A stretch of 64,000 nucleotides of DNA. It comes from Microbacterium halimionae. Its GTDB lineage: Bacteria; Actinomycetota; Actinomycetes; Actinomycetales; Microbacteriaceae. The notes under the pieces were generated by a model. It was not told the origin of the DNA and ran no database searches. It saw nothing but the letters and a program-made list of their open reading frames with translations. The stretch spans positions 1,364,001 through 1,428,000 of the forward strand of contig NZ_JAAOZB010000001.1 of the NCBI RefSeq assembly GCF_011761265.1. The letters run 5' to 3'. The translations under genes and the position numbers were made by a program. Below, one piece after another: positions 34,521-45,120 of this stretch (position 1 is its first letter; every line of letters begins with the position of its first letter).

Positions 34521-35603
34521 TCAGAAGCGCCGGGGCGGAGGGGCCAAGGAATCGAGCAGAGCTAGATACTCTTTCGAGATTTCCCAGGGCGATCTATCAC
34601 GGACAAAACTCGAAAACTCAGCTTCGTCGATACTGCGAAGTTCGTCGGTCCCGCGAAGTATTTCCGCAATCGAGTCCTCCGGGTTCGTCTGGTCGAAGAA
34701 CCTTACCCAATTCTCGTCCTCAAACATGGCCCGAAGATGATCTTCACCGGGCAGTATCACGGGCAGCCTGTATGTCGCTGCCAGGTGAACGCTTCCGGAG
34801 TTCAGTATCGCGGTATACGGGAATGCAGCAACATCCGCTGCGGCCAACCACCGAGCGAGGTCCCCATCCTCAACGAAGTTGAGATGCAACACGGTGCGCA
34901 TGTCCGGCGGTATCATTTCGCGCACTTCATCGGCGGTGGTTTCTTTGACAGCTCCGGCGAGCATCAGCACGGGCGAAATGCCTGGCCCGTCAAGTTTCGA
35001 CACGGCTCTGATCAGCGTCTGAACTCCCTTATATGGCCTAATTTGGCCGAGAAATAAAACGGCGAAGTCTTCTGGGCGCAGCCCAAAGGATTCTCGCGCG
35101 AGCTCACGGTCGGGTGCTGCGGAGTAAATCCCGTCGTAGGTCGAATGCGGAATAATCCGAACTTTCTCCGCGGGCAATGTGCAGATATCAGAAAGCACCG
35201 AAGGCGTGACAGGGTTCATTATGTGAATGGCATGCGCTTCTTCTGCGAGGATTCGGTAAAGCGCGACCTCGGACTCGCGATGTACCACCTCGTGAGGAAG
35301 CCGGTTGTGAATAGTCCAGACAATATTCACCTCACGCTTGCGAAGCGCTGGTAGCAGCTTCGCGAATTCTCGAACTCGCCGGATCGCCTCGTCATTGGTG
35401 AGCGCGCCCTGCAAAAGGGGTGAGGTCCAATGCATATGCAATACGTCACCGCTTTCGAGACGCTTCGCCTCACCAAGAAGGCTCTCGTACTGGGTCGCCG
35501 CAAGAAAATGATATCCCGAGGAGCGAGGCGCGAGGCCGAGAAGGTTCAGGTAGGGGTTTTCTCTCCATGAAGGAAAAACAAGTACCTGTGGCCCACTCTT
35601 CAT
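34521..35603 (-). CDS. Glycosyltransferase (GT-B, family 4 type)
   Basis: This 360-residue enzyme opens with VLVFPSWRENPYLNLLGLA and has GDVLHMHWTSPLLQGA and VNIVWTIHNRLPHE in the acceptor half. The donor half has FAVLFLGQIRPYKGVQTLI, VEDGDLARWLAAADVAAFPY and SGSVHLAATYRLPVILP. It resembles polysaccharide GTs of the GT4 group with the first glutamate of the E-x7-E motif replaced. Sugar specificity is unknown. It is leftward, alone with the acyltransferase after the G tract. An RBS is not obvious; ATG 35603 gives a normal N-terminus. Confidence 0.82.
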   Translation of the reverse strand: MKSGPQVLVFPSWRENPYLNLLGLAPRSSGYHFLAATQYESLLGEAKRLESGDVLHMHWTSPLLQGALTNDEAIRRVREFAKLLPALRKREVNIVWTIHNRLPHEVVHRESEVALYRILAEEAHAIHIMNPVTPSVLSDICTLPAEKVRIIPHSTYDGIYSAAPDRELARESFGLRPEDFAVLFLGQIRPYKGVQTLIRAVSKLDGPGISPVLMLAGAVKETTADEVREMIPPDMRTVLHLNFVEDGDLARWLAAADVAAFPYTAILNSGSVHLAATYRLPVILPGEDHLRAMFEDENWVRFFDQTNPEDSIAEILRGTDELRSIDEAEFSSFVRDRSPWEISKEYLALLDSLAPPPRRF

Positions 35604-35612
35604 CCCCGCAGC

Positions 35613-35873
35613 TTACTTTGTTTCTCTCACCCCTCCATACCCGAACGCGACGTCGATACCAAGACGAGCACGGCTGTAAAACGGGGTGCATTCGCTCGCC
35701 CCAAAGTCTGGACCGGAGGGGTTCGTGAAACGCGCCTGGTTTTCAATGCGTGCTCCTTCGATCCATGTTTTGGCTTCTATGGTCTCTCCCCTCGCGAGGC
35801 CGGTAGTTTCGAACGCTGAATCGATCTGATCCACTTCTGACGCCCGTCGCGTGCCCAAAGTTATTGCAATCAT
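35613..35873 (-). CDS. Small uncharacterised open frame, possibly a gene remnant
   Basis: The 86-codon frame ends 9 bp before the glycosyltransferase start and uses ATG 35873. I do not recognise the protein; the end reads YSRARLGIDVAFGYGGVRE. Third-position GC is only about 55 % by my count, weak support for coding in this genome. If it is not a gene, 35604-35908 is a 305-bp gap holding the start region of the secreted repeat protein. It could equally be the tail of a decayed gene. Confidence 0.3.
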   Translation of the reverse strand: MIAITLGTRRASEVDQIDSAFETTGLARGETIEAKTWIEGARIENQARFTNPSGPDFGASECTPFYSRARLGIDVAFGYGGVRETK

Positions 35874-35908
35874 TGGTGCTCACAGGTAACTTCCGTCACA
35901 CTATTCAC

Positions 35909-38695
35909 ATGAGACACTCATTGTTCTCGCGGTTCGGCATGCGCGCCGGCGTGGCGAGTCTTGCAGCGTTCGCCTTGGTGATCGCCATATTGGTTGCAGC
36001 CGCGCAGCCAGCGACCGCCACTGAGCCTGACGCCTCAGTGGCTATGACTTCCGCAAATACGCTTGAAGCCGAAGTCTCCGCGGACATCGCAAAGAGCGCC
36101 GACCTGTCTCGGTTTGATGCGGGACGCATCATTAGCGACGATGATTTCTTCAACTCCGGCACAATGACTGAGTCGCAGATTCAGGCCTTCTTGGAGAAGA
36201 AGGTTTCGTCGTGTCGGAGTGGATACACATGTCTGAAGGACTGGTATGACACGTCCCGTTCTACGAGTTCGAATGCTATGTGCGATGCCTACAGCGGGGG
36301 AATGCGTGAACGCGCATCCCGGATCATCTATAAGGTTGCGAAGGCCTGCGGCATCAATCCCCAGGTGCTGCTCGTAATGCTCGAGAAAGAACAAGGCCTC
36401 GTTAGTCACGTGTGGCCGAGTGAGTTCCGCTACACAATCGCGATGGGGCAAGGATGCCCCGACACAGCAGCATGTGACACTCAGTACTACGGATTCTTCA
36501 ACCAGGTCTACGGCGCAGCGCGCCAGATGAAGATCTACACTGTCTATCCGAACTCGTTCGCCTACCGCGCGGGCCAGACGAACTCAATCTATTGGCATCC
36601 AAACGCATCTTGCGGCACCTCGAGCGTTTACATCGCGAATCAGGCTACGGCGAATCTGTATATCTATACTCCCTATCGTCCAAATTCTGCAGCGTTGAAC
36701 GCGGGTTACGGGACGGGCGATGGGTGCTCCTCGTACGGCAATCGAAATTTCTATCAATACTTTACCGACTGGTTCAAATCGCCGGTCACGAGCGATCCGT
36801 GCGCTCAGCCATCGAGCGTGTCGAACGCAAAAAAGGTGTATGTCGTGAGCGCCGGCACCCTGAATGCTCGGACAGCTCCATCGACTTCCTGCTCGAAGAG
36901 CGTCATCGCGCTCTCGTCGGGAACAGCAGTTCAGGCCATTGGCGTATTGGACGGGTGGCTAAAGATTCGATGGTTGGACCAGGACCGCTGGATTTCACGA
37001 GACTACGTGCGTTACGCGAGCCAGGACGAGTCATATTGTGCTGTTCCAGGCAACGTCAAGTCTGCTTCCAAGGTTTACGTCATCGCCGACGAAGTTACAG
37101 GGCGGGCAGTCCCCAACTCTCGTTGCGCATCGCAATCTGAATCTCTCGACGCCGGTTCTATACTGCAAGCTCTGACAGTTAATGCTGATCGTGACTGGAT
37201 CACTGTCGCTTCCGCACGCGGTAACTATTGGGTGGAACGCTCTGCAGTTCGATACGCGACCACGAGCGAGGCGGTGTGCGCAGAACCCGCCACTTTCGGA
37301 GCAGCTTCGAAGACCTATGTTGTCAAGGCCGGAGGTGCAGCAGCTCGAAGCGCCCCTAATTCTCGATGCGAAATCGGCTCCTCTCTTCTGCCTGCGAACG
37401 TCGCTGTGACTGCTTCGGCCATCAGCGCGGACCGCGAATGGATTCGCGTGAATATCGGCGGCGCGCACGCATGGGTCCGTCGTACTGACACAACAAAGGC
37501 GAGCTCAACGGCGCTTTCATGCGCGATCCCTGGTGACGCGAAGTCAGCGACGAAGACCTATGTCCTGAAATCCGCTTCGACGGGGCGCATAGCGCCAAAC
37601 GTGAGTTGCTCTAGTGAGAAGCAGGCGTTGTCTTCTGGGTTGGTTGTGCAAGCTATCGGTGTGGTGGACGGGTGGTTGAAGGTGCAACTTGAGAACGGGT
37701 ACGCCTGGATCCCGCGATCGAGCGTCGATTACGCAAGTCCGGCGCAGGAGCTTTGTGCAGTCCCTGCCGCGGTGGGATCGGCTCGTCTAACCTATGTCGT
37801 GGGCGGCGGCGGCACAGCTGGGCGTGCAGCACCGGACGCAGGATGCGACTCAAACGCCATCGACCTCGCTGAAGGCACGATCGTCCAAGGACTCGGGGTA
37901 GACGCCTCACGCAGCTGGCTCAAAGTCACGTTCGATGGACGTGACGTCTGGTTGAGTAGGGCAGACCTCGCGAAAGCCACTGAAGTCGACCTCACCTGCG
38001 CGGCTCCGTCTAAATATTCGGCAGCTAGGAAGCTCTATGTCGTGCAGTCGGGCACCGTGGTGTCTCGAACTGCACCTTCATACGCGTGTGGAGATAGCAC
38101 AGTGGAAGTGACTGAGGGATCCGTCGTGAAGGCGGTGGCCGTCGTGGATGGTTGGTTGAAGGTGTCGTTGCCTTCGGGCGAGCGATGGATTCCCCGCGAT
38201 TCCGTGCGGTACGCGACAGGTGAGGAGTTGTGCGTCGTTCGCAGTGGGGTGAAGAATGCGAAGTTGTCGTATGTGGTGACGTCGGCGGCGGCGGGCCGTG
38301 TGGCTCCAACGTCAGGTTGTGATGTGGACGTTGTCGATGTCGCGGTTGGAACGATCGTGTCTGCCGTGTCAGTTACTGCTGCAGGCGATTGGCTGAAGGT
38401 GTCGTTGCCTTCGGGCGAGCGATGGATTCCCCGCGATTCCGTGCGGTACGCGACAGGTGACGACTTGTGCGCCGTTCCCAGTGGGGTGAAGAATGCGAAG
38501 TTGTCGTATGTGGTGACGTCGGCGGCGGCGGGCCGTGTGGCTCCAACGTCAGGTTGTGATGTGGACGTTGTCGATGTCGCGGTTGGAACGATCGTGTCTG
38601 CCGTGTCAGTTACTGCTGCAGGCGATTGGCTGAAGGTGTCGTTGCCTTCGGGCGAGCGATGGATTCCCCGCGATTCCGTCGACTACTTGAGATAG
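35909..38695 (+). CDS. Secreted protein with lysozyme-like N-domain and eight SH3-like repeats
   Basis: The predicted protein has 928 residues. A signal peptide covers about residues 1-38 (LAAFALVIAILVAAAQPATA). Residues 60-300 form a cysteine-rich domain with VLLVMLEKEQGLVSHVWPSE, TIAMGQGCPDTAACDTQYYG and NSIYWHPNASCG. The glutamate-centred helix recalls lysozyme-like lytic enzymes, but activity is unproven. Then come eight repeats of about 79 residues, each with one cysteine at the start (CAVPS, CAEPA) and one near residue 30, a YVV strand and a WLKV...WIPRDSV end, like bacterial SH3 domains. A wall-associated role is likely. I chose ATG 35909, which gives a clean signal peptide. Repeats 6-8 are nearly identical in DNA. 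Confidence 0.85.
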   Translation: MRHSLFSRFGMRAGVASLAAFALVIAILVAAAQPATATEPDASVAMTSANTLEAEVSADIAKSADLSRFDAGRIISDDDFFNSGTMTESQIQAFLEKKVSSCRSGYTCLKDWYDTSRSTSSNAMCDAYSGGMRERASRIIYKVAKACGINPQVLLVMLEKEQGLVSHVWPSEFRYTIAMGQGCPDTAACDTQYYGFFNQVYGAARQMKIYTVYPNSFAYRAGQTNSIYWHPNASCGTSSVYIANQATANLYIYTPYRPNSAALNAGYGTGDGCSSYGNRNFYQYFTDWFKSPVTSDPCAQPSSVSNAKKVYVVSAGTLNARTAPSTSCSKSVIALSSGTAVQAIGVLDGWLKIRWLDQDRWISRDYVRYASQDESYCAVPGNVKSASKVYVIADEVTGRAVPNSRCASQSESLDAGSILQALTVNADRDWITVASARGNYWVERSAVRYATTSEAVCAEPATFGAASKTYVVKAGGAAARSAPNSRCEIGSSLLPANVAVTASAISADREWIRVNIGGAHAWVRRTDTTKASSTALSCAIPGDAKSATKTYVLKSASTGRIAPNVSCSSEKQALSSGLVVQAIGVVDGWLKVQLENGYAWIPRSSVDYASPAQELCAVPAAVGSARLTYVVGGGGTAGRAAPDAGCDSNAIDLAEGTIVQGLGVDASRSWLKVTFDGRDVWLSRADLAKATEVDLTCAAPSKYSAARKLYVVQSGTVVSRTAPSYACGDSTVEVTEGSVVKAVAVVDGWLKVSLPSGERWIPRDSVRYATGEELCVVRSGVKNAKLSYVVTSAAAGRVAPTSGCDVDVVDVAVGTIVSAVSVTAAGDWLKVSLPSGERWIPRDSVRYATGDDLCAVPSGVKNAKLSYVVTSAAAGRVAPTSGCDVDVVDVAVGTIVSAVSVTAAGDWLKVSLPSGERWIPRDSVDYLR
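38161..38676 (+). repeat. Near-identical 237-bp tandem repeats inside the secreted protein gene
   Basis: Units start at 38161, 38398 and 38635 (the last is partial), with an exact 237-bp period (79 codons). The shared part includes GGTGTCGTTGCCTTCGGGCG and continues through the next ~190 bases. Units 1 and 2 differ at only a few positions around 38220-38245 versus 38457-38482. Older repeats upstream (36805-38100) are diverged, so these copies are a recent duplication or are kept alike by gene conversion. Confidence 0.9.
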
Positions 38696-38826
38696 CCCGC
38701 ACTCTCGTCATGAGGAACAGGTTCACGAGGTTTTTGGCTCACGTTGTAAGTGGCTAGGGGGCTTCGAACGGCGAGCTAGCCGCTTCGGAATCGTCATCAT
38801 CCGGTGTCGCCACTAAGCTCTATCCA

Positions 38827-40674
38827 ATGAACTCAGAGACACAAACCCCTGGAGCGGTCAACAGGGGTGGCCTCAGAGGTTGGATTCGATCTCGCTCGAA
38901 CCCCCGTTCTCTGATTTCGCTAGTCATCGTGCTCGTCGGTGCTGCCATTGTTAGCACACTGTTCGGCCTGACTCCTTTTTCGGTGAGAGCATCCGTCATC
39001 CACTACATAGCTCTCGGCAGAATCGATTGTGGAGTCGATTCGATTCGGAACGCGATGAGTTCCTTCTGCCCAGATGTCGGCGGTGATTTGGGCGGACTAT
39101 TCGCGACGAACGTACCGATTATTCTGTCTGCGACCATGATTTCGCGGTTCCTGTTGGTACCAGCAGTGTGGTCCTACGCAATCGTCAACTACGTCGTGAT
39201 CGTGGTCGGCATTCTAGGTACCTACCGGCTAACACGCCGCTTCGCTGTTAGGCACTGGATCGCCCTGGGCGCAGCATTTGCGTACTGCACTTCCCTCAGC
39301 GTATTTGGGCTACTCGGGTTCGGCGGGATGCTCTACGGGGCCCTGCTCTTACCCACACTCGCGGCGATCGTGGGGTACACGCTGGATCGTCTAGGGCATC
39401 GATCCAGGTGGTGGGTTCTTGGAGTAGCGGCGTGGGGACTCGTTCTCGTATCGATGCTGTTCGCTGACGGCTACACGTTTATGATGGCGTGCTTGCTCAC
39501 AGGCAGTCTTGTCTTCTTCAACTCCTGGGGGAGGTGGCGACGGCCGTCCACGTGGTTCTCGTATGTCATCCTCTTCGGTGTGGTTGCGGGGTCATACGTT
39601 GCATACCGGTCTGTTGTGACAAACGCTGGAGCCTGGGGCGAAGACTCGCTCGACAAATTTCGGGCCTTTGGCCTTGATCTGAGTACGCTCTTCGTTCCGA
39701 GCAATCAGGTTTGGTGGGCCAAGCTCCTTGGAATCGGTCAGGACTCGAGCGCTCTCTGGGGAGACGGCTCGAATTCGGTCTACAACATGCTCGGCGTCTT
39801 ATTCGTCTTGCTGGCGATCGTTGGACTGATCTGCCACGCGCGTTCAGTTCGACGCGAGGTAGTTGCTCTTGCTTTTGCTGGCACGGTGGCGTTAGTTTTC
39901 GCGTTGGGTCCTGCGCTAAAGTTCATGACTCTTTTTGACCCGGCTTTATCCGACGCAGCGACCAGCATGCCTGCAGGAGCCGGTATTTTGGAACTCCCTA
40001 CCGCTGTTCTCTTCGAGAAAGCACCGGGCTTCGAGTACATGAGGGCGATCTATAGATGGGTCCTGGTTACACGTCTGGCTGTCGTGATTCTCGCGGCCAT
40101 CTGTATCGAAACACTTTTGCGGCGCAAGAGAGCTGGTCTCGCGATCGTGCTCGCGGTTTTAGCCGTCGCAGAGGTGTCTTTCAACCCTGTCGCAGTGTTC
40201 AACAAAAACGTCGAGAACGCTCAAATGATTCGTAGCTTCGACGATGACGTCACGACGCCGCTCGCTGCAGCACTCGATACGGATGAGCGAGTGATCTTCG
40301 TGAGCGGCACCGCAAAGTCTAACGACTACCTTTCGGTGTATCTCGTGCCGACAATTAACGTCCGTAGTTGGAATATTGGCAATGATAAAGCGCTCCGTCG
40401 AGCGCGTGCTGGTTGGAGCGAGGAGGTTGACTTTCTGATCGCACGACAGCCAGCGGGCGATGAGCTTCTCGATGCTTCACTCAAGACTCTTACCTCTGGT
40501 GAGGCCGATGCAATTGTCGTTCTCGACTTTGATTTGAGGAATAGCGCGAAGTCTTGGCCACCCTCAGAATCCTTCATCGAACGTGGCCAGGAGATTTCAG
40601 ACACATACTCGGCGGACGCGCGTTTCGCTGTCGAAGAGCATGAGTACTTCGACGTGGTGACGCTATCTAGGTAG
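38827..40674 (+). CDS. Large polytopic membrane protein of the polysaccharide locus
   Basis: This 615-residue protein has about eleven hydrophobic segments in residues 30-440 and a soluble C-terminal portion of about 170 residues. An early extracytoplasmic stretch (GVDSIRNAMSSFCPDVGGDL) and a central GFEYMRAIYRWVLVTRL segment are visible. This resembles GT-C-type or YfhO-like glycan membrane proteins, but I cannot place it in a named family. In this locus it could be a glycosyltransferase using polyprenyl-phosphate sugars, or a polymerase. It is the last rightward gene before the leftward rml block, 131 bp after the repeat protein. Confidence 0.72.
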   Translation: MNSETQTPGAVNRGGLRGWIRSRSNPRSLISLVIVLVGAAIVSTLFGLTPFSVRASVIHYIALGRIDCGVDSIRNAMSSFCPDVGGDLGGLFATNVPIILSATMISRFLLVPAVWSYAIVNYVVIVVGILGTYRLTRRFAVRHWIALGAAFAYCTSLSVFGLLGFGGMLYGALLLPTLAAIVGYTLDRLGHRSRWWVLGVAAWGLVLVSMLFADGYTFMMACLLTGSLVFFNSWGRWRRPSTWFSYVILFGVVAGSYVAYRSVVTNAGAWGEDSLDKFRAFGLDLSTLFVPSNQVWWAKLLGIGQDSSALWGDGSNSVYNMLGVLFVLLAIVGLICHARSVRREVVALAFAGTVALVFALGPALKFMTLFDPALSDAATSMPAGAGILELPTAVLFEKAPGFEYMRAIYRWVLVTRLAVVILAAICIETLLRRKRAGLAIVLAVLAVAEVSFNPVAVFNKNVENAQMIRSFDDDVTTPLAAALDTDERVIFVSGTAKSNDYLSVYLVPTINVRSWNIGNDKALRRARAGWSEEVDFLIARQPAGDELLDASLKTLTSGEADAIVVLDFDLRNSAKSWPPSESFIERGQEISDTYSADARFAVEEHEYFDVVTLSR

Positions 40675-40876
40675 TTTCGTTGACGTCTATGACGATGAAT
40701 GGGCTGCTCACGATCGGCCATAGGGTTGTGCGTCACATCCGTGGCCGTAGCATCTCGATTCTTGCCACGCGTCACTAATTATCGCCACAGCGAGCGATCC
40801 GTCACCACGGGAGTCGACGCTCAGCAGGTAGGCGTGGAGTGGCTATTGCCACGAAGAAGCGAATCGGTGTGCAGAT

Positions 40877-41773
40877 TCAGTTGACCTTGCGTTTCACCCA
40901 CTGTTTGAGCCGATTCCAGAACGAAGCCTCGACGATCTCGTGACGGATCCCGGCCTCCACGTCGACAAAGCGTTGATCGATGAACTTCGTCAGATAAAGC
41001 ACCAGCCCGAGCCCGTCGTTCTCCGCGTACTTGCGCAGCTCGGAATCGCGAATACGCGCATCAAATCGATCGTGGTCACTGCCCGCGCCGGTCACGCTGT
41101 TGCTCTCGGCACCACTCGTGTCGCTGCGTTGGTGCCAATATGCAAGAGCATGACCTGACAGATATTCGAGGGGTCCGCGCGCCAGCACTCGCAGGTTAAA
41201 AGCCCAGTCGCCGATGACGGGCAACGTATCGTCGTAGAGCCCAAGTTCGGCGTGAAGAGTGCGGCGGTAGAGGAATCCGATAGGAACGAACCTGTTGAAC
41301 AGTAACGCGTCAGTGAGAAGAAGGTCTTGGAGATGGCCTTGGAAGAGCTCTCGACGTTCGACCGAGAACGAATCTCCGTCGCGGGTTTCCCACACGATTT
41401 CTGTTCGCGCAACCACACCGTCGCGCTCAGCATGCTGCGAAAGGTAAGAGGTCGCGTGTTCAAGGAACTCAGGATGCCACGAATCATCGTCATCGTGCAG
41501 CACGAGCAGCGGAGCAGTCGTCCCCAGCACTCCTGCGTTCGCGCTCTTCCAACGGCCGCGTGACTCGTCGTGGCTGAGAATGTGAATGCGGGGATCATTT
41601 GGCGTGGCTGCTGATGCGACGACCCGCTCGACCTGCTGAAGGTCGCCGCCGTCGTTCACGATCACGCATTCCCACTCCGCAAACGACTGCGACTGAATGC
41701 TCCTGATCGCGCGGTGCAAGAAGTGAGGACGGTCTTTCGTACGTACAATGATCGCAACTTTTGGCGCTGTCAT
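40877..41773 (-). CDS. Family 2 glycosyltransferase
   Basis: This 298-residue GT-A enzyme starts KVAIIVRTKDRPHFLHRAIR and has ECVIVNDGGDLQQVERVV and APLLVLHDDDDSWHPEFL (the DxD metal site). A late segment LRVLARGPLEYLSGHALAYW follows. The C-terminus is basic (NRLKQWVKRKVN), suggesting membrane contact. It overlaps the rmlCD stop/start by one base, so it probably uses dTDP-rhamnose or acts on the same glycan; this is inference. Confidence 0.88.
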   Translation of the reverse strand: MTAPKVAIIVRTKDRPHFLHRAIRSIQSQSFAEWECVIVNDGGDLQQVERVVASAATPNDPRIHILSHDESRGRWKSANAGVLGTTAPLLVLHDDDDSWHPEFLEHATSYLSQHAERDGVVARTEIVWETRDGDSFSVERRELFQGHLQDLLLTDALLFNRFVPIGFLYRRTLHAELGLYDDTLPVIGDWAFNLRVLARGPLEYLSGHALAYWHQRSDTSGAESNSVTGAGSDHDRFDARIRDSELRKYAENDGLGLVLYLTKFIDQRFVDVEAGIRHEIVEASFWNRLKQWVKRKVN

Positions 41774-43200
41774 TACAGGTCCCCTCGTGCGCTCTCGAGA
41801 TAACTTATAAGGCTGTCGTGCGCGTCTGGAGTCGTCACGTTGGCCGTCTGCGCTTTAGCCAGGCTCAGCGCGCTATTTCGGGGTCGCGGCGCGACAGCTG
41901 TCGTTGACGTCGCAAAATACTCGTCTGTCGAAACGGCGCTCACGCGCTCGGGGTCGTGACCGCTCAGTCGATAGACATCGCGGGCGATGTCGTACCAAGA
42001 GCTGGGCGTGCCAGCGCCAGTTACGTTGTAAATTCCGTAGGGTGCATCTGAGGTGCACAACTGGTCGATAGCTGTCGCGATGTCGCTCGTGAACGTCAGC
42101 CGCCCGACCTGGTCATTGACGACTTTGGGGTCGATGCCTTTTTCGGCGAGGCGTGCCATGGTGCTGATGAAGTTGTTGCCGTCTCCGATGACCCAGCTGG
42201 TGCGGATGATGTAGTGGCGGGGCACGGTTTGGGCGATCGCGTCGCCGGCGGCTTTGGTTTGCCCGTAGACACCGAGGGGACAGATGGGGTCTTCTTCGGT
42301 GTATTCACCGGTTTTTGTGCCATCGAAGACGTAGTCGCTGGAGACGTGCACGAGGATGATGCCGTGCCCGGCGGCGATGCTCGCAAGGGCGGTGAGTCCG
42401 GTGACGTTCGCGGCCCACGCGTAGGTGCGCCCCTCGGGGGTTTCGGCCGTATCGACAGCGGTGTAGGCGGCAGCGTTGATGATGATGTCGTAGTCCCGCC
42501 ACCGACGTGCTGTGCCAAGCCCCGGGGCGGTGATGTCGAGGGTGTCGCGTGTGGCGTATTCCACCGAGGCTTTGTCGCCGTATTCGGCTCGGAGCGCACG
42601 GCCGAGTTGCCCATCGGCTCCGATGACGAGGGTTTTTTTCGGAGGTATGGGGGTGACGTCGCTCAGGCGGGGGTGGTTTTTGTCTTTCGCGCTGATTTCT
42701 ACCTGCTCGAGGGGGATGGGCCAGGTGATGTTCGCCGTTTCGTCGGCGAGGTTCAGGAACGAGTACGACGCGGTGGGCGACCAGTGGTCGTTCACGAGGT
42801 AGACGTACGCCGTGTCGGGTTCCAAGGTTTGGTAAGAGTTGCCGACGCCACGGGGAACGTAGATCGCTTTTGAGGGGTCAAGTTCTGTGGTGAACACGGC
42901 CCCGAACGTGTCGCCTTCTCGAAGGTCGACCCAGGCGCCGAAGATGCGCCCGGTGGCGACGGAGACGAATTTGTCCCAGGGTTCCGCGTGGATTCCGCGG
43001 GTCGTGCCGACGGCGTCGTTGAAGGAAATGTTGTTTTGCACGGGCCCGAAGTCTTCCAGACCTGCTGTTGTCATTTTCTCGTGTTGCCAGTTCTCTTTGA
43101 ACCAGCCGCGACTGTCGCCATGGAGCGGGAGATCGAAAACGACAAGCCCGGGGATTGTGGTTTCGGTGCGGGTGAGGGGTTTACCAAACTCCGTTGCCAT
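41773..43200 (-). CDS. rmlCD: Fused dTDP-4-dehydrorhamnose 3,5-epimerase / dTDP-4-dehydrorhamnose reductase
   Basis: This protein of about 475 residues carries the last two dTDP-L-rhamnose steps. The N-terminal ~185 residues are an RmlC cupin (LPLHGDSRGWFKENWQHEKM, RGIHAEPWDKFVSVATG with the active-site His, AIYVPRGVGNSYQTLE). From about residue 190 an RmlD short-chain reductase begins (TLVIGADGQLGRALRAEYG, ILVHVSSDYVFDGTKTGEY, VYGQTKAAGD with the YxxxK pair). I took ATG 43200; frames extend to 43260 across the rmlB end. Such fusions are known in Actinobacteria. It completes rhamnose synthesis with rmlA and rmlB just upstream. Confidence 0.93.
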   Translation of the reverse strand: MATEFGKPLTRTETTIPGLVVFDLPLHGDSRGWFKENWQHEKMTTAGLEDFGPVQNNISFNDAVGTTRGIHAEPWDKFVSVATGRIFGAWVDLREGDTFGAVFTTELDPSKAIYVPRGVGNSYQTLEPDTAYVYLVNDHWSPTASYSFLNLADETANITWPIPLEQVEISAKDKNHPRLSDVTPIPPKKTLVIGADGQLGRALRAEYGDKASVEYATRDTLDITAPGLGTARRWRDYDIIINAAAYTAVDTAETPEGRTYAWAANVTGLTALASIAAGHGIILVHVSSDYVFDGTKTGEYTEEDPICPLGVYGQTKAAGDAIAQTVPRHYIIRTSWVIGDGNNFISTMARLAEKGIDPKVVNDQVGRLTFTSDIATAIDQLCTSDAPYGIYNVTGAGTPSSWYDIARDVYRLSGHDPERVSAVSTDEYFATSTTAVAPRPRNSALSLAKAQTANVTTPDAHDSLISYLESARGDL

Positions 43201-43205
43201 CGAGG

Positions 43206-45079
<1,874 letters not shown>

Positions 45080-45120
45080 CCGTCAATCGTTGCACAGCTG
45101 AAGCCGAGGCATGAGCGGGC

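Noticed and set aside
36805..38695. CRISPR-like array
   Set aside because: The repeats are in-frame coding units of a secreted protein with a 237-bp period, not short repeats with spacers.
38752..38781. GGCTAG/CTAGCC inverted repeat after the repeat-protein gene
   Set aside because: Only six perfect base pairs with an 18-nt spacer and no T-run; too weak to call a terminator.
40675..40876. Short frame in the gap between convergent membrane-protein and GT2 genes
   Set aside because: No start signal or family resemblance; the 202-bp gap shows no clear hairpin or gene.
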